A stretch of DNA of 64,000 bases. Source: Niebla homalea. Taxonomy: Eukaryota; Ascomycota; Lecanoromycetes; Lecanorales; Ramalinaceae. Made by a program: the position numbers and the translations under genes. Below the pieces are notes generated by a model. That model had not been told where the DNA came from, did no database searches, and saw nothing but the letters and a program-made list of their open reading frames with translations. Position 1 is the stretch's first letter, and the number at the start of each line of letters is the position of its first letter. Positions 43,979 to 55,640 of the stretch are shown piece by piece. The stretch lies in assembly GCA_019925105.1 (NCBI GenBank), contig JAHGAU010000031.1:322501-386500 (forward strand), given 5' to 3'.

Positions 43979-46449
43979 ATGGCGCCTGGTTACGATAATC
44001 TACGCGAAGATGATGATGGGTACGATTCTGCAGATGATCTGCAATTCGAAGGTTTGTTTGCACGCTGACCAAGGGGTCCCGATGGCCATGCAACGTAGCT
44101 CACAGGCTTTGTAGACCTCCGAGAACAGCACAATGTCAGACTAGAAGAGGGACTAGACGGCTTCGTAGTTGTCGATGGTCTTCCCTTGGTCGCCCCTGAT
44201 GCCAAAGCAAAATTACAAAAATTCCTCACCGGCAAATTGAGCACACCCGCATTCAAGATCAAGGAAGATGGCTTTTTCATGCCATTCAATGAAGCTGGCG
44301 ATAAATCAGAAGGGTGAGTCGCCCCCTGATATCACCAGCTTTTTCTCCCTAACGGCCATAGCTTTGCCTTTGTGGAATACCAAACTCCTCAGCAAGCAAT
44401 TGCCGCATGCAAGGCTGTACACGGCACCCCCATCGATCGGAGACATACCTTTGGAGTCAACAAGATCACAGACATAGATCGATACGGCAGGGAAGGCAAG
44501 GTCAATGAGGACTACGAGCCTCCGAAGCTTGACGAATTCCATGAGAAGGAGCATTTGCGCTGGTGGCTAGGCGATCCCAATAGCCGAGACCAATTTGTGC
44601 TCTACAGAGGGGATGGGGTCGGCGTGTATTGGAACAAGAAAAAGGACAACCCGGAACAGATTATCGATCGGCAGCATTGGACGGAGAAATTCGTGCAATG
44701 GTCACCACTGGGGACATATCTCGCCACCATTCATATACGGGGCATGCAGCTGTGGGGTGGCCCTTCGTGGTCACGACAAACTAGATTTCCGCATCCATAT
44801 GTTGATTTGGTCGACTTCTCTCCCAATGAAAACTACCTCTGCACCTGGTCATTCCGCCCGATAGAGGTAGCAGAGGACGACCCAATCCTGTCACAGGACG
44901 AGGATGGGAAGAACTATATCATCTGGGATCTCTCGACCGGACGACCATTGCGCTCGTTTGCAATGTACGATCTCGCTACTGCACCGGAAGGTCCAGACGG
45001 TCAGCCAGTTAAGAAGCAGGTTCCCTGGCCGGCATTTAAGTGGTCAGCCGATGACAAGTATGTGGCACGCATGAAGGAAGGAGAGGGGATCCATGTCTAT
45101 GAGCTTCCATCCATGAAGGCCATGGACAAGAAGATGGTAGGATTCAATTCCCTCCAACCCGCCAAGGCAGCAGATGTCTGCAGAGTATGAGGCTAATATG
45201 CATCTAGGTATCTATCGAGGGAGTCATGGATTTTGAATGGGCACCGGCTACCCCCCAACGTGACGGCGTCAAAGCCTACGAGCAGCTGTTATGCTTCTGG
45301 ACTCCTGAGATCGGCAGCAACCCGGCCAAGGTCGGTCTCATGAGCATACCATCCAAGGAGATCGTCCGGACTCGAAATCTCTTCAACGTCACAGATGCCA
45401 AGCTCCACTGGCAGTCGCAAGCTGCTTATGTCTGCGTCAAAGTCGACCGGCATTCCAAATCCAAGAAGTCGCTGGCGACCAACCTGGAGATCTTTCGGGT
45501 CAAGGAAAAGGGTGTGCCCGTCGAGGTGGTGGATTCCATCAAGGACACCGTCATCAACTTCGCATGGGAACCCAAGGGGGACCGCTTCGTTCTCATCACC
45601 ACGGCAGAAGTTGTCATGACTACCGCCGTACCACCAAAGACGTCGGTGTCCTTCTTCTGTCCGGAGAAGGTCAAGGGGGCTGGGGTGGGCAACTTCAAGC
45701 ACATCCGCACGGTGGAGAAGAAGAACAACAACGCCATCTTCTGGTCGCCCAAGGGACGATTTGTGGTGGTGGCGACGGTGATGTCGCAGCAGAGCTACGA
45801 TCTTGACTTCTGGGACATGGATTACGAAGGCGATCGACAGGAAGGTGACAATAAGGACTTGACGGCCAATCTGGTGCTCATGAACACGGCTGACCATTAT
45901 GGCGTGACGGACGTGGAATGGGATCCGACAGGACGGTACGTCACAACCGGTGCCAGCGTCTGGAAACACACGGTATGTTGTCTTTGCTTCGAGTTCTTGC
46001 ATTGGAAGCCGTATTGACATTGCTGTGTCCAGATGGAAAATGGGTACCAATTGTTCGATTTCAAGGGTGAGATGCTTCGGGAAGAACACATTGACAAATT
46101 CAAGCAACTGCTCTGGCGACCGCGGCCTGTGAGTCAGCTATCGAAGGAGGAGCAGAAGAAGATTCGGAAGAATCTCCGAGACTATTCCAAAGACTTTGAG
46201 GAACAGGATCGGATTGAGGAAGACAAGGAGAAAGGGGCGATTGTGGATGAGCGGAGGAGGTTGCTGAGCGAATGGATGGCATATCTGAAAAGAGAGAGGG
46301 AAGAGGTGAGCGAAGAGCGAAGAGAGCTTGGACTGGATGTCGAAGAAGAAGAAGAAAAGAAGGCTCAGCCAGACGGGGAGGAGAAAGGTGGGAAGGTGGT
46401 GGAGGAAATCATCGAGGAGGTGCTGGATGAAGTGGAGGAAATCATGTAG
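43979..46449 (+). CDS. PRT1: Eukaryotic translation initiation factor 3 subunit B
   Basis: Five exons: 43979-44051, 44106-44313, 44362-45136, 45208-45972 and 46033-46449, 745 aa, all junctions GT-AG. eIF3b is a core eIF3 subunit that binds the 40S ribosome and organises initiation factors. The acidic N-terminus ([16 protein letters not shown]) leads into the RRM (about 30-120: [29 protein letters not shown]). The beta-propeller follows ([79 protein letters not shown]). The C-terminal helix ends in an acidic, Glu-rich tail. Length and order are as usual. Confidence 0.95.
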
Positions 46450-47179
46450 AATGGAATGGAAGAGAGAATGTAGCGATTTCGCATGAGCGTGGATGAAGAT
46501 CCGAATTCTCCTCTTTGGCTTTGGCTTTGGCTTTCGACTGCAACGACATCGCTATGGTGGTGCCAAGGAAATATAATGTTTCCATGCTGGTATTGATTTT
46601 TGGTGGTGAACCCCTCAAAGCCAAGACTTAGTTCTATGTATTATTATAATAAATTATCGTTGCCATGATGCAGGGCCTGAAGCGAGATAATCTAACTCGG
46701 ATCTTCATCCAACATGCAACTACATCCGCATTGCAGTTGCAGATTTATACCCCAGCAAGCGCCAAAATTCATAGAAGATATGATATGCCCAGTTTCGAGG
46801 ATAAGGTCGGATTACGAAAACGAAGTCTGACTTGGCTCCAACCGACTCCCACCGACTCCCACTTTTCCTTTCCCCACTTGTCTCACTCTATCATAATCAT
46901 TATAACTACTTTCACCTGCACAAACAACGTCTCTTGCCCAATTTCAGCAGCATCTCTCACTCATCACTAATGCACTGCTCACATTCAATCTTCATAGCTA
47001 CTCTCTACCCTACATACCCTCGACCTTGACGCTCCTGTGCCCCTCACTCGTTGCCTTCACCACCTCCTACAGTATATCTCACTATTCACCCTCCCTACGA
47101 CCAATTTGCCATCTCCAATTCCCAACCTCCAAACCTCCAATTTCCCCCAAACCCTCTCACCCCCTCTCCTTCCGCACCA
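46450..47179. other. Intergenic and promoter of the Na+/H+ antiporter
   Basis: The 3' flank of eIF3b followed by an unusually C- and T-rich stretch (about 46,820-47,175) typical of fungal promoters and leaders. The antiporter frame stays open upstream to 47051, but that part is low-complexity. Confidence 0.4.
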
Positions 47180-48691
47180 ATGTCCTCCTGGTTTCACTCC
47201 CACCTCGAGCCCACCCCTGCGCACATCACCTACCTCCTCTTCGCCAGCTTCCTAATCATCTACGCTCTCTTCTCCCACTTCATCCGCAATCGGCTGCACC
47301 TGTCCGAACCGCCTCTCGCCCTCCTCTTTGGCATCATCTTCGGCCCCCGCGGTGCCGACTTCATCGACCCGACCTCATGGGGCATCGAGGACAACATCAC
47401 GCAGGAAGCCACCCGCGTGATCGTCGGCCTGCAGGTCCTAACCGTGGGGGTCGATCTGCCTAAAAACTACTTCGGCCGGCACGGGAGGAGCGTGGCGGTG
47501 ATGCTGGGGCCGGTCATGTTGGTCGGGTGGGTCATTTGCACGGGCTTCGTGTGTTGGATCCTCCAGACGAATCTCACGACGGCGATGGTGGTCGGGGCGT
47601 GCTTGACGCCCACGGATCCCGTGCTCGCTGCGGCCGTGTTGGCGGAGAGTACATTCAGTGTGAGGGTCCCGGCGCGGCTGAAGCACCTGCTGAGTGCGGA
47701 GAGTGGGTGCAATGATGGGGTGAGCTTCCCATTTCTGTATATCGGCCTGATGTTGTTGATCAAGGCGAGTAAAGGGGAGGCGGTCAAGGAATGGTTCTTG
47801 GGCACGGTGCTGTGGCAGTGTCTGCTGGGTACGGTGATTGGCCTGTGCATCGGGGTCTTCTTCAATCGGGTGCTGAGGTTGGTGGAGCGCTACAATTACA
47901 TCGATCGCGCCGGCTTCCTGGTATTTTACTTCCTCCTGGCTGTCTTTGCGGTCGGCATCGCAAGCACCCTGGGCGTCGACGACTTCCTGGTCGCCTTCGG
48001 TGCAGGCTATGGCTTCGCGAGGGACGGCTGGTTCCGGAAGAAGATGCGACAGACCAAGCTGCCCGCCATCATCGATCTCATCCTCAATGCCAGCATGTTC
48101 GTCTACGTCGGCACCATCATCCCTTGGGACCACTACACTCCGACAGCTGCCACCCCGAGTCTCACCCCAGGCCGGCTGGTCGGCCTGCTTGTCCTCATCC
48201 TCCTCTTCCGTCGCATCCCCATCGTCCTCGCCATGAAGCCATGGACGCCCGACCTGAAGACCTGGCGCGAGGCCCTCTTCTGCGGACACTTCGGCCCCAT
48301 GGGCCTGGGAGGCTTGTTCCTCGCCATCGAGGCCCGCGAGCAGCTCGAGGACGAGACAACCTTGCGGGATCCGCGTACGCCAGCGCATTCACCACACAAG
48401 GAAGCGGTCGAAATGGTCTGGCCGGTCGTCTGCTTCATCGTGTTCGGCTCCACGCTGGTGCATGGATTGAGTGTGGCGGTGATCAGCCTGTTCAGTCATT
48501 TCAGCAGACACAAGGATGAGCGCACCCCTCTGCTGGCGCAGGAGAGGGAGGGTCTGGGCGGGATGGTGCATGGTGAGGGGAACGGTGAGAGCGAGGGCAC
48601 TGTGAGTGGTACTGATAGCAACGACGATGATGATGATGAGGTGAGGGAGCCGCATAGACCGACTCATGATTTGATTCCGGGATTGAGATGA
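47180..48691 (+). CDS. CPA1-family Na+(K+)/H+ antiporter, short form
   Basis: Single exon, 503 aa, starting MSSWFHSH. About 12 membrane segments can be traced (LLFASFLIIYALF, VMLGPVMLVGWVICTGFVCWIL and so on). The CPA1 signature region includes LSEPPLALLFGIIFGPRGADF, GLQVLTVGVDLP, the ion-binding stretch ACLTPTDPVLAAAVL, and LLSAESGCNDGVSFP. It exchanges Na+ or K+ for H+ across the plasma membrane or an endomembrane, giving salt and pH tolerance. Fungal NHA1/SOD2 proteins often have a long cytosolic tail; this one has only about 60 residues after the last membrane segment, with an acidic DDDDDE cluster. An antisense open frame (47438-48388) is an artefact of GC-rich coding. Confidence 0.92.
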   Translation: MSSWFHSHLEPTPAHITYLLFASFLIIYALFSHFIRNRLHLSEPPLALLFGIIFGPRGADFIDPTSWGIEDNITQEATRVIVGLQVLTVGVDLPKNYFGRHGRSVAVMLGPVMLVGWVICTGFVCWILQTNLTTAMVVGACLTPTDPVLAAAVLAESTFSVRVPARLKHLLSAESGCNDGVSFPFLYIGLMLLIKASKGEAVKEWFLGTVLWQCLLGTVIGLCIGVFFNRVLRLVERYNYIDRAGFLVFYFLLAVFAVGIASTLGVDDFLVAFGAGYGFARDGWFRKKMRQTKLPAIIDLILNASMFVYVGTIIPWDHYTPTAATPSLTPGRLVGLLVLILLFRRIPIVLAMKPWTPDLKTWREALFCGHFGPMGLGGLFLAIEAREQLEDETTLRDPRTPAHSPHKEAVEMVWPVVCFIVFGSTLVHGLSVAVISLFSHFSRHKDERTPLLAQEREGLGGMVHGEGNGESEGTVSGTDSNDDDDDEVREPHRPTHDLIPGLR

Positions 48692-49105
48692 GAAGGAATA
48701 GGCATTGGCTTGTACGATGGAGAGGTGGCATTCAATTGCATGTACGAAAGTATGGATGACGAAAGCATGGACAACTAGAGCATGCATAGCGATGGGGGGT
48801 GGCTGTTCATTTGCTTCAATTTATTAAGGCATGCTCTCTATCCCGATTTTGAACTCCTTTTGCACGCCATGCAATCGCTCAGGATCAATTTGGGCCACCA
48901 GGGCACTTGGTCGCTCATCAGCAAGTCTGATTCGTCATTGTCATTTCATCGTCCTCAACACCCCCTTCCCCCCCCCCACCCACTCAAAAGAACCACACCT
49001 CCCCCTCCTTCCCGACCTTCATCCGATTATGCCACTCGCTCCCATCCTTCCTCCTCTCCCTCCTCTCCCCTTCCAACCCCACATACCCTCCCTTCGTCCC
49101 CATCG
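48692..49105. other. Intergenic between antiporter and small lipidated protein
   Basis: Includes the antiporter 3' flank and a C-run at about 48962-48981. The part at 48984-49105 may be the C-terminal coding part of the next gene if the frame shift noted there is genuine. Confidence 0.35.
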
Positions 49106-49429
49106 TCACACCGCCAAACGTCCGGGATCGCTGCTGCACCATCCCTCCCCCGGGGCCGCCGCCGCCGCCGGAGGACTCCTCTCCCGACTGACCAGTTTCG
49201 AGTGCGGCGCGATCTCCCACGTGGCCGCCCTCTTCCGGTCGTGCTGCTCCCGCTTGTTCTTCTGGGATTTCGTCGTGGGCGGCGCTTTCGAGAGGAGCGG
49301 GGTGCCGTGCTCGTGGATGTCGTAGAAGGTGTGGGCGCGGGCGGTGAGGATGGGGCGCGGGGGGGGGCCGGAGGTGGTGTGCGGCATGGGGGAGGGGGGG
49401 AGGCAGGGGTGGGAGGATACGCAGCCCAT
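49106..49429 (-). CDS. Small predicted N-myristoylated/palmitoylated protein, possibly frameshifted
   Basis: 107-aa ORF starting MGCVSSHPC: Gly2 and Ser6 fit N-myristoylation, Cys3 fits palmitoylation, so membrane attachment is likely. A middle segment (TFYDIHEHGTPLLSKA, KKREQHDRKRAATWEIA region) looks protein-like. After LVSRE the frame enters a GGC/GCC run and ends soon after. A different frame continues cleanly (FGGVTMGTKGGYVGLEGE, EWHNRMKVGKEGEVWFF) to a stop at 48984. I suspect a one-base problem in the GC-rich run at about 49143-49170, giving a protein of roughly 149 aa. Family not recognised. Confidence 0.45.
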   Translation of the reverse strand: MGCVSSHPCLPPSPMPHTTSGPPPRPILTARAHTFYDIHEHGTPLLSKAPPTTKSQKNKREQHDRKRAATWEIAPHSKLVSRERSPPAAAAAPGEGWCSSDPGRLAV

Positions 49430-51840
49430 TTGGTTGTGGGGTCTGGTTGTGGTTGTGGGTTTTAGTGAGATGAGAGGTATGCTCCAGCTGGAAAAGGGAG
49501 TGAATGATTGTGTGTGTCGCGGAAGGCTGAATGCTTGCGATTATCAAGAACGAATGATTGTATGCGCGGATGGGGAAGTCCCGTTGTGAGATTGGCCACC
49601 AGGGCGACAAGCGAGGTGAAATGGTTTTTTGGCACGCAAGAGAGATGATGAACAAAAAAGAGAAGAAGAATGGCTTGGTTCTTGAAGGTTTGATCAAAGA
49701 GCAAAAGCACCAAGCAAGAAACAAACAAGACAAACAAAAAGACAGAAAGCCGGAGTGAAGGTCCCTATTATCAATTGTACTGCTGCGTTCACATTACTAT
49801 TATTATTGTGTTGTGTGTCGGAGGAGCAAAGCACGACTCGAGATGATTGGCTGTCGGACCTGCAAAAATCGTGATTATTTTTACCAAAGCGCGTGGCAGA
49901 AGAATGGGATGGATTGGGTTCTTTGACATGAAAGCGCTGAAGACTTGAAACAAAACTAATTCGATCCTCCCAAGAAGTGTTTGTAAGAATAGATAATCCA
50001 TGGATATTAATGTCAAGAGCGGTTGCAAAAGTCCATTGATTGAAGCTGTTTTTGTCAGTACTCGCAATGGTGGCATTTGGAGGGCGCTCCGATCAGATAC
50101 AATCGTGGAGGTGCCAATCTCCGCAGGTTCGGATCTGGACGAGGCACTTTTGCTCTGGTCTTTGTGCATACTGATGACAGTCATGACAGAAGTTTGAGCG
50201 TGCTCTCAAAAGTGACAATTATGTTGAATGTTTGAGCCTTGGCAAAAAGGGCCTTGAACTAAACTGGACTGAGCATAGCCGCACTCCAATTTATTTTCTT
50301 TGTGTACTGACCCCAATTTTTGCATTCAACCCAAAAAGATTCACAACACGCATGAGACCCCCTCTACACTCACAGACGCACACATAAGCCGCTCACTACC
50401 CTACCGATTTTTGGAAATGGCTAATCAAAGCTTTTAGGATATTCGATCACGATTTATACGCGTCTTTGAGCCCTGAGGTTAAAAGCCCAAGGTCAATTGC
50501 CCATGGCGGCGACGAGGTGCCTGCATATCGTCGTCGTTTAGAGTTCTATGTGCGCTGCGTCGGCGCCATAGTGCTTGAGTCCACGCACAACGCGTTCACG
50601 ACGAGACTGAGGCTGTTAGTACCTGTTGGATCTCCTGCCAGCTCGCGGCTTTTCCTTGACTGGACGCCTCTGAGCAGCTTGAGACACCCAGCGGGGAACA
50701 AGATGGTTGTGCACAGACGAATTCTTGGCCCCTTGCATTGGTTGGCACCACTCGTCTCGGACGAGCTGGTCCGTTAAGGGTTCACCGCGTCCTTGCGTAT
50801 TGCATCGCTGGAGGAACGTGAAAACTCTGACAAGTCTGCCGAACGAGGGATGGGCTAGGGACCCAGAGGGGCGAAGATCCCGTCAGGAGGTCATCCTGAA
50901 AATTTCTATCATCTACCTGAGGTCAATAGACCAAGGTCAAAATCGCGGGATCACAACAAGCATAATACTTGAACCCTCCACATTACACACCGTACACATA
51001 CATATACCCAAGACTCTATGGTCGCGACGCGTGTATCAACTACAGGCTCACGATTCAATACAAGAATATCCCCAAAATTTTGAACCCTGAGCGTCGGCTT
51101 TTCGGACTTGTGGTTCCAACAACCCTTGACAACAAGGTCGGCTGGAAGGGTTGAGGCACCCAATATACGCAACGCCACCGAGGGTATTATACGGTGTATA
51201 CGGGTTGTTACTACCTTGACTAGAAGTCCAAGGCCAACTCGAGATCCTTTGACTAGGTCTTGGATTCTGGGTTAGGCTCTGAGTCTGTGGTTTTAAGGGT
51301 TGCGGATTAGGCTATTTGGCTGTTTGTCCGTAACCTTAGGTAGTCTACACAAAGGATACACATATACGTATAGTACCTGAAGGGAAAAAAGTAACGGTTG
51401 GCAACCGTTACATGGTCCCCTCCTACGTATGCCAGACTCTTTTCCTTGTTTTTCCTACAGGGTTTTCAAGGTTTTTAGTGAGCTGGTGGTATTAGTACAC
51501 AAGTACCAGAAATACGTATAGCAGTAGATGATTCTGTCTCTGGGCCCTCACGGGCCTGTACCGACTATAATCTTCTTACCTTAATCAAATAATCGGCGCA
51601 ATTGCCTTAATAAACCTTAGGTTATTTAAATCTATTGACTAAATGTTATCTTATCTAAAACAATTGTCTAAAAGAAACCTTATCATTCTTGCATTCCATC
51701 TTGCATGCTAGCATAAACCTTGCTAGAATAGGTAAAAACGGCTCTTGCGTCATGATTTACGATTGCGTCTGCACGCCCCCGTCTATTTCATCATGTGGTC
51801 AACGACTCGCTTCCTCAATTCTTGAAAGACGCCCTGCAAT
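49430..51840. other. Long intergenic region without a supported gene
   Basis: About 2.4 kb. A 103-aa + strand frame at 50466-50777 has no recognisable domain. A perfect 21-bp palindrome (10-bp arms GTAACGGTTG/CAACCGTTAC) is at 51391-51411, followed by CATGGTCCCC. The DNA becomes AT-rich at about 51560-51700. This may include old LTR-type sequence, but I found no partner repeat. Confidence 0.35.
51391..51411. repeat. Perfect 21-bp palindrome
   Basis: GTAACGGTTG, one central base, CAACCGTTAC. The sequence GTTACA followed by TGGTCCCC recalls an LTR end followed by a primer-binding site, but no matching LTR start was found. Confidence 0.5.
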
Positions 51841-52530
51841 ATGTCAACCGCCTTCCAGCTTGGGGCCTTAGCCCAGCACATCTATACCCTCAACCGCCTC
51901 CTCAATTGGCCGGTTCCACTCCCCGAGCCCGTTCCCACCAGCTGGCACTTCAAATATCTCACCACTCTTGCTCTTTCACTCTCCACCATCTCCTTCTCCC
52001 TAGCCTGTCTCACTCATCTTGTTGCCCACCTCACCCAACCTCAATCCCGCAAATCCAGTCTTCTTCGTTCACTGCGCAATGTGCAAGACCTCATCGGTCC
52101 AGTCGCCGCAGCGGGGGAGATCCTGGTGACGACGCTCTACTTTGGTATCAAGGCAATCAGCAGGGACCTGGTCATCCCCGATTGGGCCAAGCTTCCCCTC
52201 ATGCTGGATCTGAACCTGCACTTCTTCCCCACCATCCTCCAATGCGGGAATGCACTGCTGTTTTCTTCTCCGAGGCAGTGGCGGGCTGTGAGTGTGCGGA
52301 GAGCTGCGGGGGTCGCTCTGTCTGCCGCAGTGGCTTACTGGACAGTGTGTGAGCGGTCGAAGGCGACCAGTGGGATGTATCCCTATCCGGTCATGGAGGA
52401 AGTTGGGGGTGTGGGTGGAAGGCTTGCGTTGTTCGCGGTGAGTGCAGGGCTATTGATGGGCAATATGCTGGGGATGAAGTGGGTTTATGGGGTCACACGT
52501 GGGTCCGACGAGGCATCCAAGGAGGAGTGA
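51841..52530 (+). CDS. FAR-17a/AIG1-like integral membrane protein
   Basis: Single exon, 229 aa. Matches the FAR-17a/AIG1 (ADTRP-like) layout: WHFKYLTTLALSLSTISFSLACLTH (first membrane pair), then LIGPVAAAGEILVTTLYFGIKAI, DLVIPDWAKLPLMLDLNLHFFPTILQ, and two more hydrophobic stretches near the C-terminus (about six in all). The conserved Thr (residues 90-100 region) and His (DLNLHFFP) match the residues known in animal AIG1/ADTRP as the catalytic pair for hydrolysis of fatty-acid esters of hydroxy fatty acids. Fungal function is untested. The C-terminus is short and acidic. Confidence 0.8.
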   Translation: MSTAFQLGALAQHIYTLNRLLNWPVPLPEPVPTSWHFKYLTTLALSLSTISFSLACLTHLVAHLTQPQSRKSSLLRSLRNVQDLIGPVAAAGEILVTTLYFGIKAISRDLVIPDWAKLPLMLDLNLHFFPTILQCGNALLFSSPRQWRAVSVRRAAGVALSAAVAYWTVCERSKATSGMYPYPVMEEVGGVGGRLALFAVSAGLLMGNMLGMKWVYGVTRGSDEASKEE

Positions 52531-54012
52531 GCTGGGGATCTGTGACAAGGAAGTGACTCGTGGATCTGGTTTCAACAACGGACCTCAACCCCTGATTTTT
52601 CCAAGCTGCTTTCGATCGCTCATCATTGGACTCCCAACCTCACCCAAGTGGCCTCTGGCGAAGTCTCACCTATCTTCGTGTCTCTCACCTCTGACTTCTG
52701 CTCCCAATTCAATCCTAGACATCAGTAATGGCTGAATTAAGCATCACCCAATCTTGTGGCGTCCTTTCAGGAACCGCAGCCACTGCGTTTTGGTAGTTGA
52801 GACCAAGGAGTCTGAATCCTGCCGAAGTTTCGTAAGTTTCCTCCCAAGAGACAACCCCATGTGAGCATTCACTGACCATATCTATAGCCCCAGGATAGAA
52901 GCAAATGACTGTTCACCTTCGGTGTTGGAATGACCGCTGCCAAAAAAGCGGAATGGTAATGATCTGGTCATCCCTCCTGGCCTCTCGTTAGACTCAATCG
53001 CCAGACTTTCCCAAACATTGTTCATTGAGCCTTTGGAGTAGACAGCACTCAATCCGTCAACCCCCCCCCCCCCCCTTTTTTTCAATTTCTTTTTCAATGC
53101 CCAGCCGTGTTGCGGACAGATCAGATCCGCGTTGGTGGTAAGGTAGAAGAACGGCAAGGAGGTCCAACGCCGCCGGAAATCTGGGGAAGCCACCAAAAGG
53201 GGGGCAGGCACCATTATCATACAAGCAATAATATGTAGAATAACGGAGCTCGGCCGGTAGAACTCTCAGTGCTGCCGGTTTTTAGTGTGCAACAAACAAA
53301 AAAGCTTTGTGATGATCTGGAAATAAAGGCGATAATATTAATGAAGCACACAGCCCCGCTTCCAACATTTCCAACGCCACAGACTTACTGGGGGTTATGC
53401 TGATTCGGGTGAAGGTGTGAAATGGTCTATCATAGTAAGGTGGGAGGGAAGTGGAAATCCCGTTTGAGCAAGGCAATAATGGAAGTTGCCCACTTCAACG
53501 CCAGAGGCTCCAAGGTTTGCCCGTTTAAGGGTAAACTAAGGATCTCTACCGTCGAATTGGGGAGCAAAGCAAAGAGTCGAAAAACCCGGAATCAAGATCC
53601 CCAACGCCAGAGACTCCAGGATTTGCTTGTTCGGGCAAAGAGGGTGGGGATCTCCTCCATTGGGACTGGCCCATCAAAGCAGGATACGGTAATTCAGGGA
53701 CGTCAGCATTACAGTGTGGAAGAAAAGGGTGTACAGTAGTAGTACGCATTTGCTCGATAAGATATTAGAATGCTTGCCACCGTCATTATCATCAGTACAT
53801 GGAATGAAAGGAAAAACCGGCATGAAGATCCTGCTTCACGCCTCCGCCAGATTGCCAAAGCCAATTAACCAGCGCCCAACGCTTGATTTCAGATATCGTA
53901 GAACTCGTCAGCTGCGCGCCCTTTCCCTGCCATTAGTTTGCCAGAACTCTGCCAGTATTCCACCCTTGGGCTCAGCAACGGAAGCCCCGCTCGTGAGCGC
54001 TCCCAAATTCCC
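52531..54012. other. Intergenic, with a C15-T7 tract and a short imperfect duplication
   Basis: No supported gene. A homopolymer tract C15 followed by T7 lies at 53061-53082. A roughly 40-bp imperfect direct repeat (AACGCCAGAGRCTCCARG core) lies at about 53491-53530 and 53600-53641. Short frames across it have no domains. Confidence 0.4.
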
Positions 54013-55640
54013 TTACTCAAGAAATAAAATCACTTCCCCCTTCTCATTCCTCCGCAACCGCAAGCCCTTCCACAATTCCTTCTCCTCCTCCCCCTTATCC
54101 GCCGTCCGCATCATCGCTCTGCCCCCGCCACCCCGTTCGCGATGATATCGCTTTAGGGCTTTATGCACGCTCATCCCCCTCTCGCTCTCTTCGCCTTTGT
54201 TAACAAAGCTCATGAAGAGATGGGCGCGAGATTGGTAGGGGATCAGCTGCTGGGAATCTCCTCCCCCTGCATTCCCCCTTGTTGAGGAGGAAGCATGCTC
54301 AATGGCCTTTTGCGGTTTGCGCTCCTTGTGGTGATGGCGCGATGTGGTATCGTCGTGGTGATGGCTACTCCGATGTTTCTTCCGCCGGGGTTTCGACTCG
54401 TCCGATTCGCGGCAGTGGCGGGATTTGGCTAGCGCTGTGGATGTGGACGCTGGAGGGGCTCTTCGATCGCTGCGGTCGCGGTCTCGGTCTTTGACCATGA
54501 GGCTCTGCGACATGGATGATGAGCCAGGCCGGGAGCGCTTGACGGGACTGGGCGGGTCATTGGAATCGTCGGGGCTGGGTGGGAAGGCTGATTTGGAGAG
54601 CAAGCGGTTTAGACCGCCCGTGAGGCCAGAGTGAAGGACCCTTTGCTGTTGCCGGGGATGACCTCGGGGTAGGGCTGGAGGGATGTCCGACATGATGGCA
54701 TCTTCAGAGGAATCGCGGCGGGTTGTAGATAAGTCCAAGTTGTCGACCTGGTGGCGCTTGCGCTTCTTCTTGTCCGAGGATTTGGTATGGGATTGGGAGA
54801 TATCGTTGTCGGCATCGTAGGAGGTGAGGTCTTTGTGCAGGTCCCTAGCGGAAGGGGTTATGTATTCGACCTTAGGGCGCGCTTTGCGGTGTGTTGAAGG
54901 GATGGGATCGCGGCCGTACGAGACGCCGTATTTGTGGTAGTCCGGGTCCATTTCTGTGATTGTTTGCTTTCGGCCAATATCTGAACCGATTATGGAGGGT
55001 GTGTAGTCCATGCTTTTGGACTCGCCCGGTGTCAGTGAGACTTTGGAGGCGTTGGGTGTATCTTCGGTCACCAGAAAATCGAAAACGTTGACGTTCGATT
55101 GGGTGGGGACAGCAGGAGGAGGGGTGGGGGCTTCAGGAGGTGCGGCGACAATGGAGATGGCGTTACCGGTATCTGGGTCTGGGGCGTCCTCAACGTAGGC
55201 TTTTGGTGGAGCTTGCCATTCAATCGAAGGTGTGTAGGGTGATTTCTTTGATTTCTTCTCCCTGTAAAGCGCCCCTTCGGTCTTCTGGGCTTCGGTGATA
55301 CACGACTGTCCAGCAGAAGATCAGTTGTCGGTCGGCAGGTTCATGCTGCTTTCGACAAGGGGTAAAGATATATAGAGTGGAATGGATCGGGGCTGAGCAA
55401 GGTTTCAAAAGATGCACACACGGTATGAGATCTATATTCTGTGCCTCGAAAGTGCGTCATGCAATCCAGGCAGGTGAAGGAGGCACTTCTGCATTGATTT
55501 CGATGAGGGTCCAGTTTCTTCTTGGTTAGAACATCTCCACAACCCTGGTGACAGATGCTGCGTATTAGTTGTGGACTGCGTCTGCCTGGATGCCCAAGGG
55601 AAAGTCAATTGTCTCTTACCTCACACGAGAAGGACACCAT
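54013..55640 (-). CDS. LYAR-type C2HC zinc-finger nuclear protein
   Basis: Three exons: 55640-55620, 55544-55422 and 55305-54013, with introns 55545-55619 (GTAAGA..CCAG) and 55306-55421 (GTGTGT..ACAG), 478 aa. The N-terminus is a LYAR-type zinc finger: MVSFSCEGCGDVLTKKKL, HRNQC, then SFTCLDCMTHF and a conserved ITEAQKTEGALY segment. LYAR proteins are nucleolar and act in ribosome biogenesis and growth control. The rest is basic, Ser/His/Arg-rich and disordered, with a C-terminal conserved piece (RAHLFMSFVNKGEES, HKALKRYHRER, KELWKGLRLRRNEKG). The first two exons were assembled from splice signals and family match; most of the length is one long exon. Confidence 0.85.

Noticed and set aside
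45289..46107. 272-aa antisense frame in eIF3b
   Set aside because: Antisense shadow spanning an intron of a well-supported gene.
47438..48388. 316-aa open frame antisense to the antiporter
   Set aside because: GC-rich coding shadow; low-complexity His/Gln/Glu product, while the sense frame is a clear CPA1 transporter.
3085..49429. A single ubiquitin/proteasome gene cluster (HeLo-UBC, PRE3, HEL2)
   Set aside because: The genes are tens of kilobases apart, among unrelated housekeeping genes, and on different strands; proximity alone is no evidence of a shared system.
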